A stretch of DNA of 64,000 nucleotides from an uncultured Schlesneria sp. Lineage in GTDB: Bacteria > Planctomycetota > Planctomycetia > Planctomycetales > Planctomycetaceae. Where the stretch lies: assembly GCA_903858935.1 (NCBI GenBank), contig CAIOKO010000032.1, forward strand, positions 1-64,000. The letters are read 5' to 3'. Shown here piece by piece: positions 33,848 to 42,934 of this stretch. The translations under genes were made by a program, and so were the position numbers. The notes beneath the pieces were generated by a model. The model was not told the origin of the DNA. It worked only from the letters and a program-made list of their open reading frames with translations, and ran no database searches. Numbering within the stretch: position 1 is the first letter of the stretch; each line of letters starts with the position of its first letter.

Positions 33848-35233
33848 GTGACCGGCAACAATCAATTCGAGAAGACTTCCTTGCAGAACAGCAGAAACAA
33901 ACGCATTGCAGTCACGTTGCTGCTCGTCGGATTGCTGTTGCTCGCCGGCGGCAAATGGGGTTGGTTCGCCTATATCCCCAACTGGATGGCACAAAAAGCG
34001 GTCGAATCGAGACATCTGGAGACGGCCCTCTGGTGGGCTCACCTGGCGGAACGTCTCTCATTTAATTCCGGCGAATCAGAATTCATCATCGCTCGGACTC
34101 TCAGGAAACAGGGAAAACTCGACGAAGTCGGCGAGCACCTCAAGCGCGCGGCGGGGCTCGGAGTTCATAAGGATCGCATCGAAAGGGAAGAATTACTTGC
34201 GCTGGCCCAATCGGGTGAGATTGCCAGGATCCAGCTTCAGCTCGACCGAATGCTGATCGACCAGCAGGGGGACGGCGCAGAAATCGCCGAGGCGTACGCA
34301 AACGGTCTGGTCATTTGTCATCGGCTTGAGGAAGCCATTGCCGTGCTGACCGCGTGGCAAGAAGCTTATCCCGCTGATCCGCAGGCGAATTATGCCCGCG
34401 GACGCATCTATGACCACCAGGGACGCTCGGATGAAGCCGAACTCGAATATCGTGCGGCGATCAAGAAAGCCCCGACTCACCATGCTTCTCAATTTGCATT
34501 GGGGCGGCTCCTGCTTTCGCGCAACATGATCGAAGAAGCCCTTGAGATGTTCACACGATGTGAATCGATGCCTCACAACGCAGCCGTGCGCATTAATCGG
34601 TCCCGATGTCTGAGGGGGCTAGGGCGGACGGAGGAAGCGCTGAAGATCCTGAAAGAAGTTGTCCGCGAACCGCATTCCGAGATTCTGACGAGCTACCAGA
34701 CCGTCGGCGAGGTTCCTGAAACGCTCACAGCACAATTCGAACTGGGAACGCTGGAATCCGCACTGGACCATCACGCCGAGGCGTTGCCCCTGCTTCAGGA
34801 GGCGGTTGACTTCGACCCAAATGATCTGAAAGCCCGGTATGCGCTCGCCGTCGCACTACGGGGTGTCGGGGAACGCGCCAAAGCGGCAGAGGAATTCGAG
34901 CGAGTTCAGAAATCGCGCGATGCATTGAAGGAGGTGGACCGGTTGGTCGACGAAATCGTCGCGAAGGTCGGCGACCCGCAGATCGAGAAGCGGTTTCGCG
35001 TCGGTGAACTCTATATGATGCACGGTTCGCGGAAGACGGCTGAATTCTGGTTGAAGAGTGTGCTCGCCAAAGAGCCAAAGCACAAGGCAACACATGCGCT
35101 GCTCGCCCAGTATTACGCTGACAAAGCGAAGCAGAATCCAAGCTTTGACCGCCTGGCGCAGCAACACGCCTCTTTAGCTGCGGCGGAAGCGACCCAGACA
35201 GATCGGCCGCCCGAGGCTTCGCATCATGATTGA
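33848..35233 (+). CDS. Membrane-anchored tetratricopeptide repeat protein
   Basis: About 461 residues. An N-terminal membrane anchor (IAVTLLLVGLLLLAGGKWGW) precedes a long array of TPR helices. Examples are AEAYANGLVICHRLEEAIAV, PQANYARGRIYDHQGRSDEA, ASQFALGRLLLSRNMIEEAL, ALPLLQEAVDFDPNDLKARY and YMMHGSRKTAEFWLKSVLAK. The start is uncertain. I list a GTG at 33848; a TTG at 33881 has GAGAAG six bases upstream and would place the anchor closer to the N-terminus. The frame further upstream crosses the tRNA fragment and is not coding. Its stop codon overlaps the start of the CRTAC1 gene by eight bases, a common planctomycete pairing, so both probably act together at the cell surface. Confidence 0.82.
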   Translation: MTGNNQFEKTSLQNSRNKRIAVTLLLVGLLLLAGGKWGWFAYIPNWMAQKAVESRHLETALWWAHLAERLSFNSGESEFIIARTLRKQGKLDEVGEHLKRAAGLGVHKDRIEREELLALAQSGEIARIQLQLDRMLIDQQGDGAEIAEAYANGLVICHRLEEAIAVLTAWQEAYPADPQANYARGRIYDHQGRSDEAELEYRAAIKKAPTHHASQFALGRLLLSRNMIEEALEMFTRCESMPHNAAVRINRSRCLRGLGRTEEALKILKEVVREPHSEILTSYQTVGEVPETLTAQFELGTLESALDHHAEALPLLQEAVDFDPNDLKARYALAVALRGVGERAKAAEEFERVQKSRDALKEVDRLVDEIVAKVGDPQIEKRFRVGELYMMHGSRKTAEFWLKSVLAKEPKHKATHALLAQYYADKAKQNPSFDRLAQQHASLAAAEATQTDRPPEASHHD

Positions 35234-37025
35234 CTCCGCAACAGCGAGGTTTTTTGCTTTTTGGCTGGCAGTTCTCGCCTGTTTTTACTGCTGCGGATGC
35301 CGGCCCTCGGCATTGCCATCGACGACTCAACCCCTGGCTTCAACAGACAGCAAATCGGGGCAACCGACCCATTTTCAGTTTCGCGACGCGGCCACGGAGC
35401 TCGGTGTTACCGCAATCTATCGCAACGGCAGAGAATTAGAGAATTATGCCATTCTCGAATCTCTAGGGGGGGGAGTCGGGCTTTTTGATTACGACCTCGA
35501 CGGATGGATTGATGCCTTCTTTCCCGGCGGAGGAACGTTCACTTCATCAAAAACTATTGAAGGCCGGAAGTCGACGTTCTTTCGCAACCACGGCAGTGGT
35601 CACCTCAAAAGCGTGTTTGTTGAAATCGGCGCTCTCGCCGGCGTGGCCGAGGCCCCATTTTACAGTCATGGTTGCGCGGCGGCCGACTTCGACAACGATG
35701 GTTTTCCCGATCTGCTGCTGACGGGATATGGCGGATTGCAGCTTTTCAAAAACCAGGGAGACGGAACATTCCTGGAACTGCACGCCACCGCCGGACTGCT
35801 CGACAATGCCTGGAGCTCAAGCGCTGGCTGGGGCGACTTAAATGGGGATGGCTCCCTGGACCTGTATGTCGCACACTACGTGAACTGGTCATTCGAGCAC
35901 AACCCCGTCTGCAACGCTGACGGGGGGCGCCGCGATGTCTGCCCCCCACGTGCGTTTGATGGACTGACGGACATCATCTACTACAGCAACGCTGATGGCA
36001 CGTTCCGCGATGCGACCCGCGAAGCGGGACTGAAGCCCGGTGGGAAGGGGCTTGGAGTGCTCATGGCCGATGTTGACCTCGATCGCGATCTCGATATCTA
36101 TGTCGCAAACGACACCACAGAGAACTTCCTGTATCTGAACAACGGAAGCGGGCGATTTGAAGAGTCGGCGTTACAGAATGGCGTGGCGGTCGATCAGGAA
36201 GGAATGCCCAACGGCAGTATGGGAGTCTCCATCGCCGATTTTGACGGCGACGGCCTCCCCGACATCTGGGTCACGAACTTCGAAAAGGAAACGTTTGCTC
36301 TTTACCGCAACGAAGGGCATGGCCAGTTCATCCACGCCAGTCGGGAATCGGGTGTCACCGCAATCGGCTCGCTTTTCGTCGGTTTCGGCACCGCTGCTGG
36401 CGACCTTGATCTCGATGGCGACGAGGACATCGTGGTTGCGAATGGCCACGTCGTCTATTTTCCGTCGCAGGGAACTGACCGGCAGTTGCCAATCCTTCTC
36501 GAAAACCTGACAAAAGGGCAATTTCGCCGGGCCTTGCTTCCTCCAGACACCTATTTCTCGACGCCGCACCTGGCTCGCGGGCTTGCGCTTGGCGACATCG
36601 ACAACGACGGCGACTTGGACATTGTCGTGTCACATACGAATGAGCCAGCTGCTGTTGTTCTAAACGAAACGCCCAGGCACGAGAAATCCTCCCGCCCGCA
36701 AGTGGACGGGAATCATTGGGTCGGCCTGAAGTTAATCGGAACGCAGTGCAATCGCTCGGCGATCGGTGCACGCGTCGTGCTGCACACAACTCGCGGCGAT
36801 CAATCTCGCCAGGTTTCGGGCGGAGGAAGCTACCTTTCCCAAGGGGATATCCGGATGGTATTCGGAATTCCCGCAGGGGCCACGGTGACCGGCGCCACTG
36901 TCGTCTGGCCCACCGGTCCAGATCAAGTAATCAACGATCTGCAGGTGGACCACATGACGGTTGTTGTCGAGCAGGGTCTCATTGCGACGCAGGCCGCTGT
37001 TGCAGCCGATTCAGGTAAACCGTAA
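35226..37025 (+). CDS. CRTAC1-family lipoprotein (FG-GAP repeats plus ASPIC/UnbV domain)
   Basis: A 599-residue protein. The N-terminus is a signal with a cysteine cluster (VLACFYCCGCRP), suggesting lipidation. The central part has FG-GAP/VCBS calcium-loop repeats: GLFDYDLDGWIDAFFPGGGT, AADFDNDGFPDLLLTGYGGL, GWGDLNGDGSLDLYVAHYVN, ADVDLDRDLDIYVANDTTEN, IADFDGDGLPDIWVTNFEKE, GDLDLDGDEDIVVANGHV and GDIDNDGDLDIVVSHTNEP. They fold into a beta-propeller. The C-terminal ASPIC/UnbV module reads NHWVGLKLIGTQCNRSAIGA then GGSYLSQGDIRMVFGIP. It follows the TPR gene with an eight-base overlap. Its 3' end overlaps the convergent FG-GAP gene by 47 bp. Confidence 0.9.
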   Translation: MIDSATARFFAFWLAVLACFYCCGCRPSALPSTTQPLASTDSKSGQPTHFQFRDAATELGVTAIYRNGRELENYAILESLGGGVGLFDYDLDGWIDAFFPGGGTFTSSKTIEGRKSTFFRNHGSGHLKSVFVEIGALAGVAEAPFYSHGCAAADFDNDGFPDLLLTGYGGLQLFKNQGDGTFLELHATAGLLDNAWSSSAGWGDLNGDGSLDLYVAHYVNWSFEHNPVCNADGGRRDVCPPRAFDGLTDIIYYSNADGTFRDATREAGLKPGGKGLGVLMADVDLDRDLDIYVANDTTENFLYLNNGSGRFEESALQNGVAVDQEGMPNGSMGVSIADFDGDGLPDIWVTNFEKETFALYRNEGHGQFIHASRESGVTAIGSLFVGFGTAAGDLDLDGDEDIVVANGHVVYFPSQGTDRQLPILLENLTKGQFRRALLPPDTYFSTPHLARGLALGDIDNDGDLDIVVSHTNEPAAVVLNETPRHEKSSRPQVDGNHWVGLKLIGTQCNRSAIGARVVLHTTRGDQSRQVSGGGSYLSQGDIRMVFGIPAGATVTGATVVWPTGPDQVINDLQVDHMTVVVEQGLIATQAAVAADSGKP

Positions 37026-38628
37026 TTGCCGGTTGTTCCTTGCTGTTCCAGTCATAGTTTCCCGCGATAATGTCGATGGCCCCATCTCCGTTCCAGTCGA
37101 TCAGGGCGCAGGCAGCATGATTGCAGGTGGCCCCTTCAATCCGATGCAGCAAGAATTGTATTTCTCCCGAGGTTGCGTCCTTGCTCACCTGCTCTAGCCA
37201 GATCACGCCGGGAATGCTGTCGGGCTGCTTCAAATCAGCAAGGGGGCCGGGGAGCAGGGAAACCGCCACCACGTCCAGGTCGCCGTCGCCATCCAGATCG
37301 GCCGCCAATGCCCGATGGGCCCCTGGAAATGCGGTAATATGATGTACAGTGAACGGAAACGTCCCCTTGTTCTCGAGCCAGCGGACTCCGTGATACGGCT
37401 TAATCAACGCGCTATCGAAACTGTCGCCATTTGTGTAAAGGACGTCGAGATCGCCGTCAGCATCCAGATCAACAAGTTCGATACCGCTTGAACCGAAAGA
37501 AGGATCAAGCGCCGCGTAAATCGGTTGCCGCTCCCATTCCCCATTGCCGCAATTCAAGAACGCCTCAATAACTTCGTGCTCCTGACTGATCAGGGCGACA
37601 AAGTCGGGACGGCCATCGCCGTTGAGATCGGCGACAGGAACGTGAATGGTGCCGTGACGCGGATCAAGAACCTCGACCTCCATGATCGGAACAGAGTCTT
37701 TCATTCCCTGGTTTCTCAAGAGCAGAATGCGGCCCGACTTTCGCCATCCAAACTCTGCGACCACCAGGTCGACATCGCCGTCGCCGTCGATGTCGGTTGG
37801 CTCAACATCACAGACTCGCGACAGCCCGGTGGCAAACTCAACTGCCTGCCAGGGCACTCCGGCTGCTTGAGGCCGGAGCCACCAAACTTTTCCCAGTCGA
37901 TGATCATCTGGGAGAAAGCTCCCCAGATCGGCGACCACAAGTTCATTGATTCCGTCGGCGTCCAAATCCGTTGTCGCAACGTGCGCCGGGTGAGACAGAT
38001 TTGCGAGCGCCATAGAGGCGGTCGTCGGCCCACCTGTTTCCCAGAGGCGTACTTCACCCGAACGCATATCGCTGACAATCAGGCCGGGCTGTTTCGCAAC
38101 CCCCGCCTTAACAAGTGCCAGGTGCGCTACGGCCGGTGCCCCGTGTGCCGTCAACGACGAAAGATCCAGCCGCTCGAATTCAGGCCCGTTGCTCGGGGGA
38201 GCAAGGTTTGCAATAACAGGAAGCGGTAGTTTCTTTGGCGCACGCGCCTGAAAATAGTCGATCGTAGCCTGCAGAGGGGGAACATCCTTGTCCGGCCGTG
38301 AGGAGTCGTAAAAGAAACTGAATCCCTTGTTCACTTCTTCGGCCCAGTTGTTTCGCGGAAAGCTTTCGGGGGGCGGAAAGGCGTGGCAATCGCCGCAGAA
38401 ACGCCGGATTTGGGGCTCAAGGTCTGCCTTGGTCGCTACGGATGGGACGGTTATCGCTGTGGACTTACTGTCGACCTCTTTGCTGCAGCCCTGAAGAAAT
38501 AGCATGGCGAACGCAATGGGCGTCATTGCGCCCCTCATTACCACACCCGGGGGAACCAAAGCGAGCAATGGAATCGCATCTGGCGTTGAGCATCGCGGTT
38601 TGACCTGCGTGCCTGCCCGACTAGACAT
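36979..38628 (-). CDS. FG-GAP repeat lipoprotein with one CxxCH haem-type motif
   Basis: A 549-residue protein. I place the start at the ATG 38628, which has GGAG six bases upstream. A second ATG at 38538 would give a shorter signal (MRGAMTPIAFAMLFLQGCSK) whose lipobox LQGC fits lipoprotein processing. Residues 78-82 are CGDCH within LEPQIRRFCGDCHAFPPPES, a cytochrome c-type site like those in planctomycete DUF1549-type proteins. Calcium-loop repeats follow: TTDLDADGINELVVADLGSF, PTDIDGDGDVDLVVAEFGWR, VADLNGDGRPDFVALISQEH, LVDLDADGDLDVLYTNGDSF, AADLDGDGDLDVVAVSLLPG and LIDWNGDGAIDIIAGNYDWN. A single haem domain on a propeller suggests electron transfer at the surface; this is inference. The 3' end overlaps the CRTAC1 gene. 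Confidence 0.85.
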   Translation of the reverse strand: MSSRAGTQVKPRCSTPDAIPLLALVPPGVVMRGAMTPIAFAMLFLQGCSKEVDSKSTAITVPSVATKADLEPQIRRFCGDCHAFPPPESFPRNNWAEEVNKGFSFFYDSSRPDKDVPPLQATIDYFQARAPKKLPLPVIANLAPPSNGPEFERLDLSSLTAHGAPAVAHLALVKAGVAKQPGLIVSDMRSGEVRLWETGGPTTASMALANLSHPAHVATTDLDADGINELVVADLGSFLPDDHRLGKVWWLRPQAAGVPWQAVEFATGLSRVCDVEPTDIDGDGDVDLVVAEFGWRKSGRILLLRNQGMKDSVPIMEVEVLDPRHGTIHVPVADLNGDGRPDFVALISQEHEVIEAFLNCGNGEWERQPIYAALDPSFGSSGIELVDLDADGDLDVLYTNGDSFDSALIKPYHGVRWLENKGTFPFTVHHITAFPGAHRALAADLDGDGDLDVVAVSLLPGPLADLKQPDSIPGVIWLEQVSKDATSGEIQFLLHRIEGATCNHAACALIDWNGDGAIDIIAGNYDWNSKEQPAITVYLNRLQQRPASQ

Positions 38629-38650
38629 ACACGTCTCCACTATCAAAAAA

Positions 38651-38677
38651 AAGCAGGAACCAGAATAGTTCCTGCTT
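38651..38677 (-). terminator. Terminator downstream of the DUF1559 gene (distal)
   Basis: On plus: AAAAAA before AAGCAGGAAC (38651-38660), loop CAGAATA, GTTCCTGCTT (38668-38677). On minus it is a perfect 10-bp stem followed by a T-run. It stands between the DUF1559 gene and the FG-GAP gene and would isolate them. Confidence 0.85.
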
Positions 38678-38735
38678 GGGATCGCGCGTACCAACCGTCG
38701 TGCCAGGGGACATCCCCCGACACGAAAAAAAACTC

Positions 38736-38780
38736 GCTCGTGGTGGTATCGGGGGAGTCACCCCGATACACACCACAAGC
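38736..38780 (-). terminator. Terminator downstream of the DUF1559 gene (proximal)
   Basis: A long stem: GCTCGTGGTGGTATCGGGG (38736-38754) against CCCCGATACACACCACAAGC (38761-38780), with a short bulge. A run of eight A lies at 38725-38732, giving a T-run on minus. It lies 31 bp after the DUF1559 stop, ahead of a second terminator. Confidence 0.75.
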
Positions 38781-38810
38781 GATGATCACTGCAGAGCGTG
38801 GACCGCAGGC

Positions 38811-39842
38811 TTAGAAATCGCCTGCAGTTTCGCCGCCATTAATACTACCAATGGACTGATAGGTATTGACGTCAACGTTATTGCTGATGAATCGCACCGA
38901 ACCGTCGCACATCAGGTGGGTAGCCCCTCCAGTATGCCTTGAGCGCGCGGGCCAGACGCCTGCCCCATCGCCTGCACCGCAGCCGGTGCAACTATGACAG
39001 GCTTGATATCCGTTTGGCGGAGAAACGGTATTGAACATCGTGTCGTACATCATCGGAGAAGCCCAATGGAAGCCTGCCGAGCTGATCGCATCGCCTGTTG
39101 TCGATGTACCGTGGGCCTTACAGGCAGCATCGTAGGCGATAAGCTGGGCTTGAGTTGGTTTAGTAACCCATGCGGTCGGCAAAGCAACTCCGCGAACGAA
39201 GTCAGTCAGCGGATTGAAAACGGCGCCAACGTTGTCTCCTCTGACGATTTCGGCAGCTGCGATCGTGTTTGAAGTTCCGTCGATCACGTCACGAATGCCG
39301 ATTGAAATATGCAGGTGGAACGGCCCAACAACACTGCCGTTCGTGACACTTCCGTCCCAACCGAGATTTGGGCCCGTGCTCCAAACGAATGTATTCTGAC
39401 CAGGCGCGACACCGGGGGGATTCGTGTCCGACGGACAGATGAAAGTCGCAATATTGGTATCGCCAGGACCGGGCGGAGTTGCACTCCGATTTGGGGCCTG
39501 ATAGGAGAACATGTTCAGGTTGTACTGATTGTAAACAGTCGCCTGATCGATGTAGGGCAGCAGCATTGTGTGAACGCTGTTTCCACCCCATTCACTGCCG
39601 TAAACCTGGCCCCCGGTGAACACGGCTTGAGTGCCGTAGGTCTGCTGAGGAAAGACCTTGTGGGTGTCGTGATAATTGTGCAATGCGATACCAAGCTGCT
39701 TGAGCTGATTCTTGCACTGCGTCCGTCGCGCCGCTTCACGTGCCTGTTGAACGGCAGGAAGCAACAATGCGATCAGAACTGCAATGATGGCAATAACCAC
39801 CAGCAATTCGATCAGGGTAAAAGCCCGTCGTCGAAACACCAT
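38811..39842 (-). CDS. DUF1559 prepilin-like protein
   Basis: A 343-residue planctomycete DUF1559 (SBP_bac_10) protein. A type IV prepilin leader is at the N-terminus, with cleavage expected in [20 protein letters not shown] and the hydrophobic helix after it. It continues [27 protein letters not shown], typical of the family. The C-terminus has the H-X9-DG sorting-like motif: [20 protein letters not shown]. The middle is cysteine-poor except for the [14 protein letters not shown] cluster. The start at 39842 has GGGAGA about five bases upstream; the frame is open to 39917. Planctomycetes carry dozens of paralogues; an extracellular, pseudopilin-type role is likely but unproven. Two terminators follow it. 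Confidence 0.93.
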   Translation of the reverse strand: MVFRRRAFTLIELLVVIAIIAVLIALLLPAVQQAREAARRTQCKNQLKQLGIALHNYHDTHKVFPQQTYGTQAVFTGGQVYGSEWGGNSVHTMLLPYIDQATVYNQYNLNMFSYQAPNRSATPPGPGDTNIATFICPSDTNPPGVAPGQNTFVWSTGPNLGWDGSVTNGSVVGPFHLHISIGIRDVIDGTSNTIAAAEIVRGDNVGAVFNPLTDFVRGVALPTAWVTKPTQAQLIAYDAACKAHGTSTTGDAISSAGFHWASPMMYDTMFNTVSPPNGYQACHSCTGCGAGDGAGVWPARSRHTGGATHLMCDGSVRFISNNVDVNTYQSIGSINGGETAGDF

Positions 39843-40154
39843 TCCAATTCTCCCAAACATTTCAGAAAACCGAACCAAAAAATGAAAGCGGATTCGGGAA
39901 CCCGCTTGAACACACAAAAAAGTGCTGTTTTAACAAAAAGTTTATGCAGTTCTGTGCACCTTATGGACGTTAACGCACATATTCGGCGAAGTCAATCTTT
40001 CAACTGGATCGCAATATCAAAATTTGTGAATTTGACGTGAATACGATCTTCAACCGGTGGCGATGAATATTCACGGAAGCTCACCCGTGAAGTGAACAGA
40101 CGCTATGACTGCCCGAATCTATTCCAGAGAGAGAGAGAGAGAGAGAGACGTTCG
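39843..40154. other. Intergenic region upstream of the DUF1559 gene
   Basis: About 310 bp, AT-rich, without a supported gene. It should contain the promoter of the DUF1559 gene. A run of A before 39930 and a GA-dinucleotide tract at 40126-40148 are the visible features. Confidence 0.4.
40126..40148. repeat. AG dinucleotide tract
   Basis: Eleven AG units plus A in a row, lying 6 bp past the 3' end of the following minus-strand gene. Simple tracts of this length are uncommon in bacteria and are prone to slippage; because it is outside coding sequence, any effect would be on mRNA 3' ends. Confidence 0.85.
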
Positions 40155-40529
40155 TCACAGCACGCGAGTCGGCTTCTTCGGGACTCGATGTTGCCAGAAA
40201 AGGCGATCCTGGGTCAAAAACCCCATTCGGAGCGCGCAGCTGAGACAGTAGCGTTCATGTTGGCGAGTGACGTAGATCTCGCCATTCAGTATCAGGTGGA
40301 AATAGTCCTGCCCGGGTTGTTTTGCGTAACAGTAAATCCGGTCCGAATCCCGCTTGATTTCAACCCCCCAGTCTTCGTTGTCCGGGACGTACAAACGCGA
40401 ATCCACAACGGTTTCGTTGTCCAATGTGACAGGGCGGTTTGAAATACCTGGCAAGTTTTCAAACGGTACAGGATCAATACCCGATTGGGGACCTAAATTG
40501 CTCGGTGTGTTGCCAGCGTCGTCGTTCAT
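40155..40529 (-). CDS. Small conserved-looking protein of unknown function
   Basis: A 124-residue soluble protein. Residues 1-40 are polar and probably flexible (DDAGNTPSNLGPQSGIDPVP). From about 41 the sequence alternates beta-prone segments (SRLYVPDNEDWGVEIKRDSD, RIYCYAKQPGQDYFHLILNG, EIYVTRQHERYCLSCALRMG). The ending LTQDRLFWQHRVPKKPTR is basic. One CxxC pair (CLSC) is present. No family was recognised. The protein-like composition and absence of competing frames support coding; the ribosome-binding site is weak (CGAG). It is a single gene. Confidence 0.6.
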   Translation of the reverse strand: MNDDAGNTPSNLGPQSGIDPVPFENLPGISNRPVTLDNETVVDSRLYVPDNEDWGVEIKRDSDRIYCYAKQPGQDYFHLILNGEIYVTRQHERYCLSCALRMGFLTQDRLFWQHRVPKKPTRVL

Positions 40530-40599
40530 TTCATTACTCGAAACCGAGTTTCTATTTCAACATTTGGACGAAGAAGAATTTTGAAGAAAAACGATTTCA

Positions 40600-40692
40600 C
40601 CACGGATAACACTGGTTGCCACGAATAAATGTAAAAAGCAATTCTGAATTTCCATTCCTTTTCGTATTCGTGTGCATCAGTGTTACCCGTGG
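40600..40692. mobile_element. Inverted-repeat element 3 (93 bp, short form)
   Basis: Left arm CCACGGATAACACTGGTTGC (40600 onward, to 40628) and right arm ending GTGTTACCCGTGG (40664-40692). Both resemble the arms of elements 1 and 2 near 29.4 and 30.1 kb (CCACGGATAACACTGATG), with several mismatches. The interior is only about 35 bp. It lies between the small protein gene and the MFS gene, with no GxxExxY gene nearby. Confidence 0.7.
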
Positions 40693-40732
40693 TGAAACTC
40701 CTCCGTTTTCATCTTACCAAGACGGTCAATCC

Positions 40733-42427
40733 CTAATCCGGAAGCAGTTTTCCTTTTGTTTCCGGGGCCAGCCAGATCAGCGCCATGCCGAGTACATACA
40801 CTCCGCAAACGACACTGCAGGCAATCGGATAGCCCCCTTTAACTCCCGCGAAAGTTTCATAGTTGTCGACGAGTTTCAGAAGTGAGCCAATCTGGAGCGT
40901 GCCGATCGCCGCGATAATACGGCCGAAGTTGAAGCTGAATCCCTGCCCTGTGGCTCGGACGTTGGTGGCAAACAGTTCTGGCAAATATAAAGGCAACCAG
41001 CCGTAGAATGAGGCGGTGCAAGTTCCCAGCACGAATGACGCGAACAGGAATTCTTCGTCAAACTTCGAATGAAACTGGTAGAACCAGATCACTGACGCAA
41101 TCGACAAGACGCACAACGCGCAATACGCAGATCGTCGACCGACCCAGTCTCCCAGCATGGCGGCGAGAATTGTCCCGACGATGGCTCCCACTGCCGTAAA
41201 CATTTGAGTGTATTCGCGTGGGTTCTTGAAGATTGCCACCTTAAACCACTTCTGGAAAGCCCCCAGGCCAGTTGGTGGAGTTCCTTCTAACTGGGATGTT
41301 GCCAAATCGTCATTCTGCTTGAGGTTCTGAGTCAATTGCCCAGCCCATGACATCGACCACTGCGTCGATCCCCAGGTTCCGATCAAAGCGACTGCACTGA
41401 GGCAAGCCCCGAGTAACATCCGGCGAATTGTTCGCCCCGTCTCGTTTTGTGCCGAAGTCGAATTGGCAAATGTCCGCTGCAGAAATCTTAGTGCCGGGAA
41501 AATGTAACCAATTGTGGCGATCACAAGGCCGAGCAAAGTTCCAATCAGGCGGGGAATCACGCCGATTCGATCGTCGGCCCAGACCCAGACGATAATCCCC
41601 GGTCCAATGGCACCGACGAGGACTCCGAATAAGTCGGATGTCACCCAGTTGGATGTGGTGCCACGCCCTTTTTCGCGTTCCCATTTTGCTGATTCAGGGA
41701 CGAACATTCGAAAGAAGAACGTCAGCGCTGCAGGTAAGGTCCCCAGCATCATCATCAGTCGCCAGCCTTTATTGGCGACCAGCATTTTGACGGTCGATTC
41801 CGGTAATCCGAGGCCACTGAGCGATTGTTCGCACTGGGTCAGCATCGCTGTCAGTCCAATTCCGATAATTCCAACCAGCAGATAACCGGCATTGGCGGCG
41901 GCTCCGATCAGACCTGCCATCAGCGCCCGAGACCGATTGGGCCAGACTTCCATGACCAGTGCGACTCCTAAAGACCATTCACCACCCATTCCGAGAGCGG
42001 CGATGAATCGAAGGATTCCCAATTGAATCGGAGTTTGGGCAAATCCACAAAGTCCTGTAAACAGCGCGTAAGTCAAAACGCTGAGACTCATGGCACGGAC
42101 GCGACCAATACGATCCCCCAGCCAGCCGAACACCACCCCTCCGGTTGCTGCTCCGATCAGAAATACGGAGATAACGACGCTGAAATAAAAGCCGATTTTC
42201 TGCTCACTTTCCGGAGTGGACGGGCCGGAGATCCCCAGCAGATCTTGAATCGCTGCGCGGCCTACCATCGAAAAGACACCCATTTCCGCTCCGTCAAACA
42301 TCCAACCTAACAGGGCGGCAGCAAGCGCCATCCATTGTCCGAAACCGGTTCCGACAAGTGCCGGTGATCCGTTTGAGGTGGATTCTGCTGCGACGAGCGA
42401 TGGCTGAGAGTCAAGTGGTTGATTCAA
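40733..42427 (-). CDS. Major facilitator superfamily transporter
   Basis: A 564-residue membrane transporter with about twelve membrane segments. The first loop carries the MFS signature GVVFGWLGDRIGRVRAMSLS (about residues 98-117) and a charged GWMFDGAEMGVF in helix 1, as in the sugar/carboxylate (SHS or AAHS) subgroups. The second-half signature is AMLGDWVGRRSAYCALCVLS. The GMGGEWSLGVALVMEVWPNR SRA block is typical of SHS/AAHS proteins. The central loop (FRMFVPESAKWEREKGRG) and an additional pair of hydrophobic segments make it longer than the usual 430-480 residues. The substrate cannot be named. Single gene; no terminator was obvious beyond inverted-repeat element 3. Confidence 0.88.
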   Translation of the reverse strand: MNQPLDSQPSLVAAESTSNGSPALVGTGFGQWMALAAALLGWMFDGAEMGVFSMVGRAAIQDLLGISGPSTPESEQKIGFYFSVVISVFLIGAATGGVVFGWLGDRIGRVRAMSLSVLTYALFTGLCGFAQTPIQLGILRFIAALGMGGEWSLGVALVMEVWPNRSRALMAGLIGAAANAGYLLVGIIGIGLTAMLTQCEQSLSGLGLPESTVKMLVANKGWRLMMMLGTLPAALTFFFRMFVPESAKWEREKGRGTTSNWVTSDLFGVLVGAIGPGIIVWVWADDRIGVIPRLIGTLLGLVIATIGYIFPALRFLQRTFANSTSAQNETGRTIRRMLLGACLSAVALIGTWGSTQWSMSWAGQLTQNLKQNDDLATSQLEGTPPTGLGAFQKWFKVAIFKNPREYTQMFTAVGAIVGTILAAMLGDWVGRRSAYCALCVLSIASVIWFYQFHSKFDEEFLFASFVLGTCTASFYGWLPLYLPELFATNVRATGQGFSFNFGRIIAAIGTLQIGSLLKLVDNYETFAGVKGGYPIACSVVCGVYVLGMALIWLAPETKGKLLPD

Positions 42428-42934
42428 AGGAGGGGTCTCTCAACAGGAATGTCGGGGTCGAGTCATCCTGAAGATTGTGGGCTGACTTATCTCGAAAGGC
42501 AATTGCACGGGACTTTCTGCTTGACCGTCCACTTTAGCCAAACCTATGATCTTTGTGACAATGTCATGTTGTTCGAACGCATCAATTCGAATCAAAGCGG
42601 TTGTAACGATTTTTTCGAAATTGCTGACCGACGTTGAACGTGAGTTCTGGCGGGATGGCCATCGTCACAGTCGGAATCTTCGGTTGAGGAGAGAGGAAAT
42701 AATCGGTGGAATCGCGTTCACAATAACTTGAGAGAATCTGCTGTCGTCGTCGTCGAGGTTGGGTCGATAACAAAAAGCAGTCTGTCTCGACCTCAGTTCG
42801 GCCGATTTTTACGTAAGAGATCGCCGACTTTCTTGAATTTCGCATGGCGGGTGCAATAGTTGGTATTGAGCCCGGCGTGATTCGAGACTGCCAAACTAAA
42901 AATAGAGATTGAATTTCGCGACAAGGATCTAGTG
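42428..42934. other. Gene-free stretch
   Basis: About 500 bp between divergent genes. The frames here are broken or lack initiation signals. It holds a lone half-arm of the dispersed palindrome (CTGCTTGACCG, 42517-42527) and a short GTC/GTCG run near 42744-42757. Promoters for both flanking genes should lie here. Confidence 0.4.

Noticed and set aside
42517-42527. CTGCTTGACCG, identical to one arm of the three-copy palindrome
   Set aside because: The mirrored arm is missing (TCCACTTTAG follows), so it cannot form the hairpin. It was not counted as a fourth copy.
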